Source: Nocardia crassostreae
GTDB lineage: Bacteria > Actinomycetota > Actinomycetes > Mycobacteriales > Mycobacteriaceae
NCBI RefSeq assembly: GCF_001613405.1
Contig: NZ_BDCH01000010.1
Coordinates: forward strand, 120,982-184,981
Direction: 5' to 3'
DNA length: 64,000 nt
A program made the translations under genes and the position numbers. Every line of letters starts with the position of its first letter. The first letter of the stretch is position 1. Shown one piece after another: positions 19,416-28,528 of the stretch. The notes below the pieces were generated by a model. The model worked only from the letters and a program-made list of their open reading frames with translations. It was not told where the DNA came from and ran no database searches.

Positions 19416-19444
19416 CGGCCCCGCACCGGTCGAGTGCGGGGCCG
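19416..19444 (-). terminator. Intrinsic terminator after the DUF3068 gene
   Basis: An 11-bp stem (19416-19426 with 19434-19444) with a 7-base loop. On the minus strand it is followed by TTCTTCGTTT. It lies 18 bases after the DUF3068 stop and separates that gene from the flippase operon. Confidence 0.8.
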
Positions 19445-19462
19445 CTCGGTCAGGTCAGCGGA

Positions 19463-20635
19463 TCAGGGTTTCTTGTCCGTATTGATCTGCTGGGTCTTGC
19501 TGATGTCGATCTGCTCGGTGGGTGCGTCGGCGAAGTTGCCGCGCGCCGGGGCGGGACCGCCCGCGGGAGCCACGCGACGGACCGGGGCCGGTCCATTTCC
19601 GGAGCCGCCCAGGAAGCCCAGGACGGCACCGGCGATCAGCGCGATGGCGCCGAGAATGCCGAGCACGATCGGCATGGTGCGGCCGTAGAGCGACAGCTTG
19701 TCGATGTTCTCCTTGGCCACGGCGATCTGCGACTCGATGGTGTTCTCGTCGAAGACGATGGTGCCCTTGAGCGCGGTCACCTCGGGCTTCTCACCATTGC
19801 GGGCGTAGTACAGGTGCAGCTGCTCGCCGCCCTTGATCACGGTGCCGGTCTCCGGCTCCACCCACAGGTCGCGGGTGTTGGTGTAGAACCGGGTCATGGT
19901 GATGGGGGTGTCCCCGCCTTCCACGCCCCACTTGGCGGCGGTGAGGCCGCTGATCTTGTTGGTGGGTGCGTTGGCGACGGTGGAGAGATCGGTGACCGGG
20001 ATGGTCTGCTGGAAGTGGTAGACCTTCATGCTGTTGATCTCGGTCTCTTCGACGAAGTTGATGTCGAAGGTCTTGCGGGCGTTGAGATCGAAGTAGGGGT
20101 AGGTCTTCTTCTCGGTGCCGATGGGGAAGCGGTACTGCAGGCCGACGTGCTGGACCGGATCCATGACCGACTGGCCCTGCTTGTCCACGGTCACGGCAAT
20201 GGCGCCATTGGGGCCGCCGTCGACCTCGTCGACCGGCTCGCCGGTCTTGCGGTCCACGGTGACGCGGTCGATGGTGGCGGTGAGCAGGCCGGTATCGCCC
20301 TGCTTATCGGTGCGGCGCAGGGTCTGACCGGCCTGGATGGTCAGCTCCTGAGCATTCGCCGGGTCTTCGACGGTGACGAAGCGCTGCGAGACCAAGGGGA
20401 CATTGGTGTCCACCTTCGCCGAACCCTCCACCGAAGTCAGGGACTTGGAGTCCAGCACTTCGCTGGCGCTCCCGGGGGCGTTGGTCGCGACGGTCGTGAT
20501 CTCCAGGTCCAGTGGGGTCTTCGCGAGACGGCTCACCGTATAGGTGGGGATCATGATCGCGGCGACGAGCAGCATCGCACCCAGCCCCACGAGCAGGCAG
20601 GCCACCGTCCTTCTGGTGCCGGCACTCAGTGCCAT
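19463..20635 (-). CDS. DUF3068 / PorA-family membrane protein (Rv0227c-type)
   Basis: A 390-residue envelope protein: one N-terminal membrane helix (about 12-36), a 290-residue extracytoplasmic region, a second helix (about 318-342, TMPIVLGILGAIALIAG) and a cytosolic Pro/Ala-rich tail ending TQQINTDKKP. This is the DUF3068 arrangement. ATG 20635 follows GAGGAGA with good spacing; earlier frame positions lack this. It is divergent from the acyltransferase gene and followed by its own terminator. Members are limited to mycolate-containing actinomycetes, which suggests an outer-envelope function; the exact role is not established. Confidence 0.85.
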   Translation of the reverse strand: MALSAGTRRTVACLLVGLGAMLLVAAIMIPTYTVSRLAKTPLDLEITTVATNAPGSASEVLDSKSLTSVEGSAKVDTNVPLVSQRFVTVEDPANAQELTIQAGQTLRRTDKQGDTGLLTATIDRVTVDRKTGEPVDEVDGGPNGAIAVTVDKQGQSVMDPVQHVGLQYRFPIGTEKKTYPYFDLNARKTFDINFVEETEINSMKVYHFQQTIPVTDLSTVANAPTNKISGLTAAKWGVEGGDTPITMTRFYTNTRDLWVEPETGTVIKGGEQLHLYYARNGEKPEVTALKGTIVFDENTIESQIAVAKENIDKLSLYGRTMPIVLGILGAIALIAGAVLGFLGGSGNGPAPVRRVAPAGGPAPARGNFADAPTEQIDISKTQQINTDKKP

Positions 20636-20825
20636 GCAGTTTCTCCTCGTCATCCGAACAGGTCGTTCTTGTGAGCGCCGCGGTCGCCGCGCAGCGCTCG
20701 TGAGCCCCGACACTAACAGCCCGGGCGTGGTATGCGTCTCCCCGAGGCAGGAAAACCTGGCGAAACGCGCCTAAGTCAAACACAGGGTGCTCACAAGCGG
20801 AGGCCACAAGGCAAACTGAACCCCT

Positions 20826-21974
20826 ATGACTTCGACGCCGCACCCCGATGCGACCGTGCCCACCCGGGCCCCGGTGCGCCGCCTGGGCAGCTTCGTCCCG
20901 GCGTTGGAGGGCATGCGCGCGCTGGCCGCACTCGGTGTCGTGCTCACCCACGTCGCCTTCCAGACCGGCGCGACCGCGCATCCGGTGCTGGGCCGGGTGT
21001 GGGAGCGATTCGATATGGCGGTCGCGGTGTTCTTCGCGCTGTCGGGCTTCCTGTTGTGGCGGCCGCACGCCAAGGCCGCGCGCGGACTCGGGACCGCGCC
21101 GAAGGCCGGGCGGTATCTGCTGCATCGCGCGGCGCGCATCCTGCCCGCCTACTGGGCGGTGGTGTTCGCGGTGCTGATTCTGTTGCCGAATGCCGCGCAC
21201 ACGGCCGGGCTGCGGGTGTGGCTGGCGAATCTCGGTCTGCTGCAGGTGTTCGTGCCGTACACGCTGACCGATGGGCTCACCCAGATGTGGAGCCTGTCGG
21301 TGGAAGTCCCCTTCTATCTGGTGCTTCCGCTGCTGGCCTTCGGACTGGTGTGGCTGCGCGGGGACCGCGCGCGCTGGCGGGTGCCCGCGGTGCTGGCGCT
21401 GGGATTGCTGTGCCTGGGCTGGAACCTGCTGCCGGTGCCGACGCCGGAGGGCACCAATGCCGACAATTGGCTGCCCGGCTATCTGCCGTGGTTCGCGGGC
21501 GGCATGCTGCTGGCCGAACTCGCGGATCAGGATGCACCGCACTGGCGGCGGATCGCGGGCAATCGCTGGATCATGTGGCCCCTGGCGTTGACGGCCATGT
21601 TGCTGGCCACCACCGATCTGGCCGGGCCGCCCGGGCTGACGCACGGGCAGCCCTGGCAGTACGTCGGCAAGATGGCGCTCGGCGTGCTCATCGGTTTCGG
21701 CCTGCTGGCTCCGCTGGTGCTGCGCCCGGGGGTCTCGCACCGCTGGCTGGAGAGCCGCGTCATGGCGGCGCTCGGCCGGTGGTCCTACGGCATCTTCATC
21801 TGGCACCTGGCGGTGCTGTCCATCGTGTTCCCGGTCTTCGGCATCATCCCGTTCCGGGGCAATTTCGTGCTGGTCTACGTCCTGACCGTGATCTTCACGC
21901 TGCCGCTGGCGGCCGCCAGTTACGCGCTCATCGAGGAGCCGGTGCGGGTCTGGACCCGTCGCCGCTTCGGCTGA
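20826..21974 (+). CDS. Acyltransferase-3 family membrane protein, candidate trehalose-mycolate acetyltransferase
   Basis: A 382-residue integral membrane O-acyltransferase with about ten helices. The family R-X10-H signature is present as Arg31 and His42 in GMRALAALGVVLTH, followed by FFALSGFLLWRP and the downstream SLSVEVPFY element. It occupies the position of M. tuberculosis Rv0228. The corynebacterial counterpart TmaT acetylates trehalose monomycolate before MmpL export, so the same task is proposed here, linking it to the mmpL3 gene 20 kb away. That assignment comes from synteny and family; other acyltransferase-3 substrates are possible. It converges on aftD with a seven-base gap. Confidence 0.85.
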   Translation: MTSTPHPDATVPTRAPVRRLGSFVPALEGMRALAALGVVLTHVAFQTGATAHPVLGRVWERFDMAVAVFFALSGFLLWRPHAKAARGLGTAPKAGRYLLHRAARILPAYWAVVFAVLILLPNAAHTAGLRVWLANLGLLQVFVPYTLTDGLTQMWSLSVEVPFYLVLPLLAFGLVWLRGDRARWRVPAVLALGLLCLGWNLLPVPTPEGTNADNWLPGYLPWFAGGMLLAELADQDAPHWRRIAGNRWIMWPLALTAMLLATTDLAGPPGLTHGQPWQYVGKMALGVLIGFGLLAPLVLRPGVSHRWLESRVMAALGRWSYGIFIWHLAVLSIVFPVFGIIPFRGNFVLVYVLTVIFTLPLAAASYALIEEPVRVWTRRRFG

Positions 21975-21981
21975 ACGAGAA

Positions 21982-24900
21982 TCAATCCCGTTTCGACGGC
22001 AGGGACGCGAGTCCTACGGCGACGATGGCCGCCAGCGCCGGGACCTGCACCCAGAGCGAACCGCCCATATACCCCTCGGGTGAGCGCCACGGTCCGGTGG
22101 AGAGTGCGGCCATCGACATCGCCGTTCCCGCACCGGCGATCCCGACCAGGATGCGTGACCAGCCCCGCGGCCGGAATCGGTCGGCGACGAGTCCCAGTGC
22201 GGTGAGCCCGATTCCGACCGGACCGGCGATCAACCCGGCCGCGGCCGCCAGCCCGGCCGCGCCCGCCGTTCGGCTATGCCACGTGCGCGGCGCGGGGCCC
22301 TCGTCGCGCACCGGTGCGCGCGCACCCCGGAAGGCCAGCACCGCAAGGGGAATCAGCAGCAGCAAGCCGCCGAAGATGGCCAGCCGGTACCAGCGGTCCG
22401 CCGGGAACGAGACCGTGACCGGACCTTCGGTACCGGGCGGCAGGACCCACGCCTGCTGCCAGCCGTCGATCACCACGGGTTCGAGGGTCCGGCCGTCCGA
22501 GGTCTGCGCTTCCCACCCGACATTGGTGCTCAGCGGCACCACCAGCAACTGCGTGCCGGGGGCGGCGCGCACGCCCGGGGCGGATGGCCCGGAATTCGCC
22601 GGAGCCGCCGACGAGGCCGCTGCGTCGTTCAGCCGGAGCTCGTCGACGGTGAAAAGCTCACCGGGCGCGACGGTCACGTCGACACGACCCGTCGGCAGGT
22701 CGACAGCCGCGGCACCGCCGTCGGTCGTACCCGGGCTGTCGCCGATCGCACCGGAACCGTCGCCGGTCGTACTCGCGCTGGATTCGTCGCCGGTCGTACC
22801 CGCGCCGTTCACGGTGGGCTCGGTGGCATCGTCCACCGCGCAGACCCGCGCGGGGAGCGGTGCGCCGGAACGCAATTCGGCTGCCGTCGCGGTGATCGTG
22901 GTGTGCAGGATCTTTCCCGCCGCCGCGATGGTGGGTCCGTTCGCGCAGTCGATGGTGATGAGCCGGTCGGCGGGGGCGGGCGCGGGGTAGTCCGGGCCGA
23001 GGACCTGGACCTCGGCAATGCCGGGCGGCTGTTCCTGGGCGAAACCCAGTGCGGTGCGGTCGAGTACGCCGTCCCAGGTCTGAATGCTGAGCTCGATGCG
23101 GTCGGTGACGCGGGGGTGCAGTTCGATGCGGGTCGCGACGCCCGCGGCCGGATCGGCCTCGCGCACCTGCGGTCCGTCGCCCAGATTGATCGAGTACGAC
23201 GTCGGGTGGGCGGGCAGGTCACCCAGCGAGGGCGTGAGTTCGAGGCCGGTCACCAGCGCCGGTTCGGGCAGTTCGATGGTCAGGGTGGGTTTGGCCCCGG
23301 CCGGATTGCGAACCGTGGTCTCGGGTGCGGTCCAGGTGGTGCGCGGATCGCCGTCGGTGGCGGCCAGCGCCGAGCCGCGCGGATCGGCCACATCGGCCTG
23401 TCCCACGGCGACGGGGCGGTCCCGATCGGCGAGCAACTGTTCCAGCGCCGGTCCGGGCCGGGCGCGCATGAGGAGATCCGGTGTGACCGTGATGGGCCGG
23501 GGCACCTGGAGGGTGCGTTCGAACAGCCCGGGCTCCTCGGCGGCGAGTGCGAGGGCTTTACTGCATCGCACCCGGTCCGGGGAGTCGAAACAGGCGCTGC
23601 GGCCGGGGAATTCCTGTCCGAGCGCCCAGCCGTTCACCTGCGCTCCGGCCGGGGTGGGCGGCAGCACGGTGCGATGGCGAATGTCCACCCGCACTGGGTT
23701 GTCGCGGTCGGCGTAGTCGAACAGACTCAATTCGCTGATGCCGAATTGCCCGCCGCGACTGCCGTTCTCGGTGCGCTTGGCGGTGATCTTGATCCAGTCC
23801 GTGGCGCCCGGCGGCAGCGAGATCGACACCGGCGCAACGGGTTCGGTGACCCGCGAGGCCACGGTCCCCTTGGCCGTCTCGATCTCCAGCCACTTCACCG
23901 GTGAGCCGATGGCGGCGGCGCTGGTGGTCAGCCGCAGCGCCGCGGAACTCGCCGGTTTGTCGAGATCGAGCCGAAGCCATTGCCCCACCGCGTATTCGGT
24001 GCCATTGCTGATCCACGCCGTGGCCGGATCGCCGTCCACGACCGCGGCGGTGGAACTGCTCGGCGCGGCCCCGCCCAGCTGGGTGGCGTCCCCGGCGGCG
24101 CTGGAAACGCTGAGCGTGGCTCCCGACCATTCGCCTTCGACCAGCGGTGCGCCGGGCACCGGATAGTCGGGCACCAGATTGTGGGTGCGCCGCGCCTCCC
24201 CGGGAGCGCGCAGGGCCGAACTGTGGTTGTCCACCCGCCCGAAGTCGGATTCCCGATCCATGGGCGTATCCGTGACCGTGAGCCCCTCGATCGGCAGTCC
24301 GGTCGCCGCGGCATCGGTGGCGAGCAGGGCGGGACCACCGGGCGTCGCCGGATCGCGCCGCAGCCGTTCCAGCACTTCCGGACCGCCCTGCACCACCGGC
24401 ACGCCGTCGAGCGGCACCGTGTACGCCCCGGGGAACGAGCCGGGCGCACCGGTTCCGCTGCGCACTTCGGCGGGCATCCCGGGAGTCCGGGTATCCACCC
24501 GGTAGATCTCGATGGCCGGATAGGCGGGCCGCAGATCCTCGTCGGCGGTCAGCCCCTCGACCCGCCCGCTCTCGACCGGATCCCCGAATTCGGTCACCTT
24601 GGTCAGTCCGGGCGAGCCCTCGATGGCGCGATGCGCCAGCATGGGCCGCGTGGACCGCGAGGTCTCCGGGTCGAGATCATTGCGCAGCACCAGGATTCCG
24701 ATGCCCTGATCGGCCAGCGTCGCCGCCAGCCCGGCCGACGGCCGCCCGTCGGCTATGAGCCGCTGTACCGAATCCATGGCCCGGATCGCCCCGGGCGGAT
24801 TGAGCGGCACCGCATCCCGCACCGCCCACGGCGTCGTGGCCAGCGCCTGTATCGGCTCGTCGCGCGTCAATCCCCACACCTGACTGCCGAACGGCGCGCC

Positions 24901-26397
24901 CGGCACGATCAGCGCGCGCGTATCGGATGCGTTGTCCGCCAGCCATTGCGCGGTCCGATGCCAGTAGTCGGGCACCTTGTCGTAATCCCCGCGCGGCGCG
25001 AGCTTCCCGGTCCAGGCCAGCGAGGTGGACAGCGCCAGCGCCGTCAGAATCAGCGCGCCGACCGCCACCATGCGATCCCGCTCCGGATGCGCGAACGCCC
25101 TGCGCCACTCCGGCATCGACACCGACGCTGGCAGCGGCACCCGGCCGAGCAGCTGCGCCAGCCCCAGCACCAGCGGCAACCGGATGAGCGGCTCGAGCTT
25201 GTGCACATTCCGCAGCGGTGCGCCCCCCGAGTCGAGGAATACCCGCACCTGCTCCGCGAACGGTCCGCCCAGTTCGCCGACATACCCGGCGCAGATCCCG
25301 ACCAGCCCGACGCACAGCACCAGCGTGAGCCGCCCCCGGCTCGGCATGGATCGCATGGCCAGCCCGGCCATACCGGCCGCCGCCAGCATGCCGGTAGCCA
25401 GTACGGCGGCGGGCTGGGTCACCAGCACCGCGCCCGCGATCCGCTCCGGCGAGACGAACGGTGTCCAGCTGTCGGTGCCGCGCAGCACCTCCCCGAGCGA
25501 GGCCCACTGCGTGGTCACCCCCGACGATTCGATGAAATCCAGGAACGGCGGACTCACCTTGCCCAGCAACAGCAATGGCACGACCCACCAGAACGTGGCC
25601 AGCACCAGCAGCGGAATCCAGGCCCGGGTGAATCGCCACCAGCGTCGATTCGGGCGATAGGACATCCAGAACAATGCGGCGGGCAGGAATGCGGCGGCAG
25701 TCGCGACCGCGTTCACCGATCCCATGAGCGCCAGCGCCAGCGCACTGCCCGCCGGGGTCGCGGCGCCCATACGGCGTTTCCGCAGCGTCGTTCCGAGCGC
25801 GGCGGGAGCGAGCAGCACCCACGGCGCGAGCATCATCGGCAGGGTTTCGGAGGAGATGGAGCCGAGCGTGGTGAGCACGCGGGGGGACAGGGCGAAGGCG
25901 ACCGCGGCGATGACCCGCGATCCGCGGCTGCCGATCCCCAGTGTCTCGGCCAGCCGGACGATCCCCCAGAATCCGGCGAGCAGCAGCAATACCCACCAGA
26001 TGCGCTGGGTCACCCAGGCGGGCAGTCCGAGGAGGTTACCCAGGGAGAAGAACGCCCCGTGCGGAAAGAAGTACCCGTACGCCTGGTTCTGCACCTGGCC
26101 CATGGGTGCCTGACTGCTCCACAGATGGGAGGCGCGCTCGAGGAAGCCGAGCGGATTCTGCGCCAGATCGTATTTGGTATCGGCGACAGTGCGGCCGGGC
26201 GCCTGCAGAAAGGTCAGCAGGAAGGCGGCGACAACGGTGCCGAGCAGCCAGCGGCGGCCCAGCGGTGCGGTAGACGGCGACCGGTCCTCGGCCGGACCGG
26301 TCGGCGCGGGTGGAACGGAGGTCAGCCGGTTGTCAGCGGGCGCCGTACTCAACGTTGTTGAGCAGCGACGAGGACGCGTCGCCACTGCGGTCGACAT
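21982..26397 (-). CDS. aftD: Alpha-(1->3)-arabinofuranosyltransferase AftD
   Basis: AftD adds alpha-1,3-linked arabinofuranose branches to arabinogalactan and lipoarabinomannan from decaprenyl-phosphoryl-arabinose on the outer membrane face. The very long product (1471 residues) has the family layout: an N-terminal GT-C membrane module to about residue 470, with an acidic first loop (VADTKYDL, 71-78), a long periplasmic part with two discoidin/carbohydrate-binding-like regions (SSAALRLTTSAAAIG; LVTGLELTPSLGD), and helices at the C-terminus (about 1330-1470). A Thr/Gly/Asp/Ser-rich insert encoded near 22690-22830 has imperfect TTGD repeats. The start is uncertain: ATG 26397 overlaps the upstream DUF2613 gene by 65 bases, and TTG 26352, in frame, would reduce this to 20. 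Confidence 0.93.
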   Translation of the reverse strand: MSTAVATRPRRCSTTLSTAPADNRLTSVPPAPTGPAEDRSPSTAPLGRRWLLGTVVAAFLLTFLQAPGRTVADTKYDLAQNPLGFLERASHLWSSQAPMGQVQNQAYGYFFPHGAFFSLGNLLGLPAWVTQRIWWVLLLLAGFWGIVRLAETLGIGSRGSRVIAAVAFALSPRVLTTLGSISSETLPMMLAPWVLLAPAALGTTLRKRRMGAATPAGSALALALMGSVNAVATAAAFLPAALFWMSYRPNRRWWRFTRAWIPLLVLATFWWVVPLLLLGKVSPPFLDFIESSGVTTQWASLGEVLRGTDSWTPFVSPERIAGAVLVTQPAAVLATGMLAAAGMAGLAMRSMPSRGRLTLVLCVGLVGICAGYVGELGGPFAEQVRVFLDSGGAPLRNVHKLEPLIRLPLVLGLAQLLGRVPLPASVSMPEWRRAFAHPERDRMVAVGALILTALALSTSLAWTGKLAPRGDYDKVPDYWHRTAQWLADNASDTRALIVPGAPFGSQVWGLTRDEPIQALATTPWAVRDAVPLNPPGAIRAMDSVQRLIADGRPSAGLAATLADQGIGILVLRNDLDPETSRSTRPMLAHRAIEGSPGLTKVTEFGDPVESGRVEGLTADEDLRPAYPAIEIYRVDTRTPGMPAEVRSGTGAPGSFPGAYTVPLDGVPVVQGGPEVLERLRRDPATPGGPALLATDAAATGLPIEGLTVTDTPMDRESDFGRVDNHSSALRAPGEARRTHNLVPDYPVPGAPLVEGEWSGATLSVSSAAGDATQLGGAAPSSSTAAVVDGDPATAWISNGTEYAVGQWLRLDLDKPASSAALRLTTSAAAIGSPVKWLEIETAKGTVASRVTEPVAPVSISLPPGATDWIKITAKRTENGSRGGQFGISELSLFDYADRDNPVRVDIRHRTVLPPTPAGAQVNGWALGQEFPGRSACFDSPDRVRCSKALALAAEEPGLFERTLQVPRPITVTPDLLMRARPGPALEQLLADRDRPVAVGQADVADPRGSALAATDGDPRTTWTAPETTVRNPAGAKPTLTIELPEPALVTGLELTPSLGDLPAHPTSYSINLGDGPQVREADPAAGVATRIELHPRVTDRIELSIQTWDGVLDRTALGFAQEQPPGIAEVQVLGPDYPAPAPADRLITIDCANGPTIAAAGKILHTTITATAAELRSGAPLPARVCAVDDATEPTVNGAGTTGDESSASTTGDGSGAIGDSPGTTDGGAAAVDLPTGRVDVTVAPGELFTVDELRLNDAAASSAAPANSGPSAPGVRAAPGTQLLVVPLSTNVGWEAQTSDGRTLEPVVIDGWQQAWVLPPGTEGPVTVSFPADRWYRLAIFGGLLLLIPLAVLAFRGARAPVRDEGPAPRTWHSRTAGAAGLAAAAGLIAGPVGIGLTALGLVADRFRPRGWSRILVGIAGAGTAMSMAALSTGPWRSPEGYMGGSLWVQVPALAAIVAVGLASLPSKRD

Positions 26398-26503
26398 CGG
26401 GACGCTTGTCCTGCGACGCAGCCATCGTGATGACCAGCACCGCGGCCAGGCCGAGGAGGGCTCCGCCGGCAGCGCTCGCTACACCAGGAACGGCAAACTT
26501 CAT
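26333..26503 (-). CDS. DUF2613 small membrane protein (Rv0236A-type)
   Basis: A 56-residue peptide beginning MKFAVPGVASAAGGALLG with one hydrophobic segment (about 7-30) and a short polar tail ending NNVEYGAR. This matches the DUF2613 micro-protein that precedes aftD in mycobacteria. Its 3' end overlaps the aftD start region in another frame, so the two are probably translated together. It may be a small AftD-associated membrane subunit; that is inference. It lies 91 bases downstream of the isochorismate synthase gene on the same strand. Confidence 0.85.
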   Translation of the reverse strand: MKFAVPGVASAAGGALLGLAAVLVITMAASQDKRPDVDRSGDASSSLLNNVEYGAR

Positions 26504-26594
26504 CGCGGTACTCCCATACATCGACGCATGCGTAACTCGAGCAAACCTAGCAGGTTGATCTCTGGTAAGCAGCGAGGTCCGTACCGTCTGGCAT

Positions 26595-27686
26595 TTAGTC
26601 GGGGACGGCGCAGCGTAGGCCGCCGAGGAAGGTGCGCAGTTTCGCGGTGGTCTCCACCAGTTCGACCTGGGGATCCGAGGCCGCGACAATGCCGCCGCCG
26701 CCGAATGCGCGCAGCGAGCGGCCGTCGGCGGCGAGCTCGGCGCAGCGGATGGCGACGACCCATTCGCCGTCGCCGCGGTCGTCGCACCAGCCCACCGCAC
26801 CGCCGTAGAAACCGCGGTCGCCCTCCAGGTCGCGAATGGCGTCCAGGGCCAGGTCGGTGGGGGTGCCGCAGACAGCCGGGGTGGGGTGCAGCAGGACCGC
26901 CAGATCGAGGGCGGTGATCTCCGGGTCGCGCAGGCGGCCGCTAATGGGGGTGGCCAGATGCCAGACCTCGGGGGTGCTCAGGAGTTCGGGTCCGTCGGGA
27001 ACGGTGAGCTCGACGCAGACCGGGGCGAGCTGCTCCCGGATCCACGCCACGACGAAGGCGTGCTCGTCCCGATTCTTGGTGCTGGCCAGCAGTTCCCGGG
27101 CCTGGGCGGCGTCCGCGGCGGGATCGGCCAGGCGGGGCAGCGTGCCCGCCAGCGGGCGCAGGGTGACGGTGCGGCCGTGCCGGGCGACCAGGACCTCGGG
27201 CGTCGCGCCGAGCAGTGTCTCGCCGGGCCGTCCTGCAGGGGTGAGGTCCACGGCGTACACATTGGCGCGGGGATGCCGGGTGACCAGGTGGGCCGCGATG
27301 ACCTCGGGTTCCAGCGGGGCGTCCGACTCCGCGAGCAGGGAGCGGGCGGCGACCACTTTGCGCAGCGGCTGCCCCGGATCCCCGAGCTGTTCGACGAGCT
27401 TCGTCACGCGCGCCACGTGCTCTGCGGCACTGGGCATTTCGGATACCACCCGCACCGGCGGCAGCTCCGGCAGCGCGGCGGGCCGCCACGGGCCCACGGT
27501 GTGCGCGGCTTCGGCGGGCGCGCAGAGGGCGGCGGGACGACTCGGATCGAAGGGCAGCGCGCCGACGATCAGATCCGCGGATCCGATACGCAATGCCGCC
27601 GCGGCCGCCGCCGCGCTGTCGAACGCGGTGCCGACGCCGCTGGTGCGTACCACGCCGTCGGGCGTCGCGAGCAGGAATCCGTCCAT
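26595..27686 (-). CDS. Isochorismate synthase (EntC/MenF family)
   Basis: A 363-residue chorismate-utilising enzyme producing isochorismate for siderophore or menaquinone synthesis. The C-terminal chorismate-binding domain shows RPLAGTLPR, STKNRDEHAFVV, LHPTPAVCGTP, RGFYGGAVGW and the final GGGGIVAASDPQVELVETTAK metal/substrate motifs. It is shorter than salicylate synthases (about 450), so EntC-type isochorismate synthase is preferred. The ATG at 27686 has only a weak GAGAAC upstream; the frame continues further back without alternative starts of family character. There are no siderophore genes nearby and no IdeR/iron-box-like sequence was seen in its 88-base upstream gap, so supply of menaquinone or a remote siderophore pathway are both possible. 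Confidence 0.88.
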   Translation of the reverse strand: MDGFLLATPDGVVRTSGVGTAFDSAAAAAAALRIGSADLIVGALPFDPSRPAALCAPAEAAHTVGPWRPAALPELPPVRVVSEMPSAAEHVARVTKLVEQLGDPGQPLRKVVAARSLLAESDAPLEPEVIAAHLVTRHPRANVYAVDLTPAGRPGETLLGATPEVLVARHGRTVTLRPLAGTLPRLADPAADAAQARELLASTKNRDEHAFVVAWIREQLAPVCVELTVPDGPELLSTPEVWHLATPISGRLRDPEITALDLAVLLHPTPAVCGTPTDLALDAIRDLEGDRGFYGGAVGWCDDRGDGEWVVAIRCAELAADGRSLRAFGGGGIVAASDPQVELVETTAKLRTFLGGLRCAVPD

Positions 27687-27774
27687 GATGTTCTCGACGA
27701 TAGTCCGATCGCGCGCCGGTGAAACCGCGGAGAGATACAGCTCATGCCGCCGTGTCCCAGTGCGGTTGGGGGAA

Positions 27775-28260
27775 TCAGTGTTTCGGCGCGGGTTCCTTAC
27801 CGGGCGGCACCATGAGCACCGGCCGGTGACTGTGCTTGACCACCGCGTCGGCGACGCTGGAGTGCAACAGCGCCCGGATTCCGGTTGCCCCGCGGGTGCC
27901 CGCCACGATGATGTCCACATCCAGCTCGTCGGCCACCTCGACAATGGTGGTCCAGATGGTCGTGGTGCACTCCACGGTCCGAGCCTCGGCGTTCAGCCCG
28001 GCCAGTTTGGCCAGCCGCACCCCTTCGGAGTTGATGTTCTTGGCGTCCACGAAGGCGACGTCCTCGATCTCGTCGTCGGGCACCCATTCCGGCTGCATCA
28101 CCCCGGACAGCCCGGACAGTCGCGCGGCCTGGCGCACCATCGGCTCCCAGGCCGTGAGCACGACCGCTCTGTTCGCGGACAGGAAGCGACCCGCGTACTC
28201 GACGGCGCGGCGCGCATTCTCGGACCCGTCGTAGGCGATGAGCATCAAATCGCACGGCAT
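27775..28260 (-). CDS. Universal stress protein (UspA family)
   Basis: A 161-residue single-domain Usp. The N-terminal strand MLIAYDGSENARRAVEYA and the C-terminal nucleotide-binding loop GTRGATGIRALLHSSVADAV (GxxG-x9-GS-like), followed by PVLMVPPG, indicate an ATP-binding type. Such proteins respond to hypoxia, starvation or redox stress. It lies 88 bases upstream of the isochorismate synthase gene on the same strand and is divergent from the gene pair that begins at 28529. Confidence 0.92.
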   Translation of the reverse strand: MPCDLMLIAYDGSENARRAVEYAGRFLSANRAVVLTAWEPMVRQAARLSGLSGVMQPEWVPDDEIEDVAFVDAKNINSEGVRLAKLAGLNAEARTVECTTTIWTTIVEVADELDVDIIVAGTRGATGIRALLHSSVADAVVKHSHRPVLMVPPGKEPAPKH

Positions 28261-28528
28261 GACGAACCTCCTGATGGGAACGCATGTCTCCGTGTCGAGC
28301 CTACTCCGGAAAGGTGGCGATGTACGGACCTGGCGACACGCGGCAGGTCACCTCCGGACTGGTAGCGACTCCGAACGAAAGCACCACATTCTCTCGACAG
28401 TTTGCGAACGATTCACCCAAATACGTGGTGTGCGCGCTCGGTCCGGTTTTCACTGGAATGTGTCGGCTTTCTCGTGCCGACGATCGACATCGCCGTCGTT
28501 GGAGCAGGGCCCGAACGAGGGGTGGATT

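Noticed and set aside
22276..26361. Long plus-strand frames of 500-800 codons
   Set aside because: They are the antisense of aftD, with Arg/Gly/His-rich translations and no recognised domain.
27687..27774. Iron-regulated (IdeR) promoter for the isochorismate synthase
   Set aside because: No TTAGG-x-AGGCT-AACCTAA-like sequence is visible in the gap.
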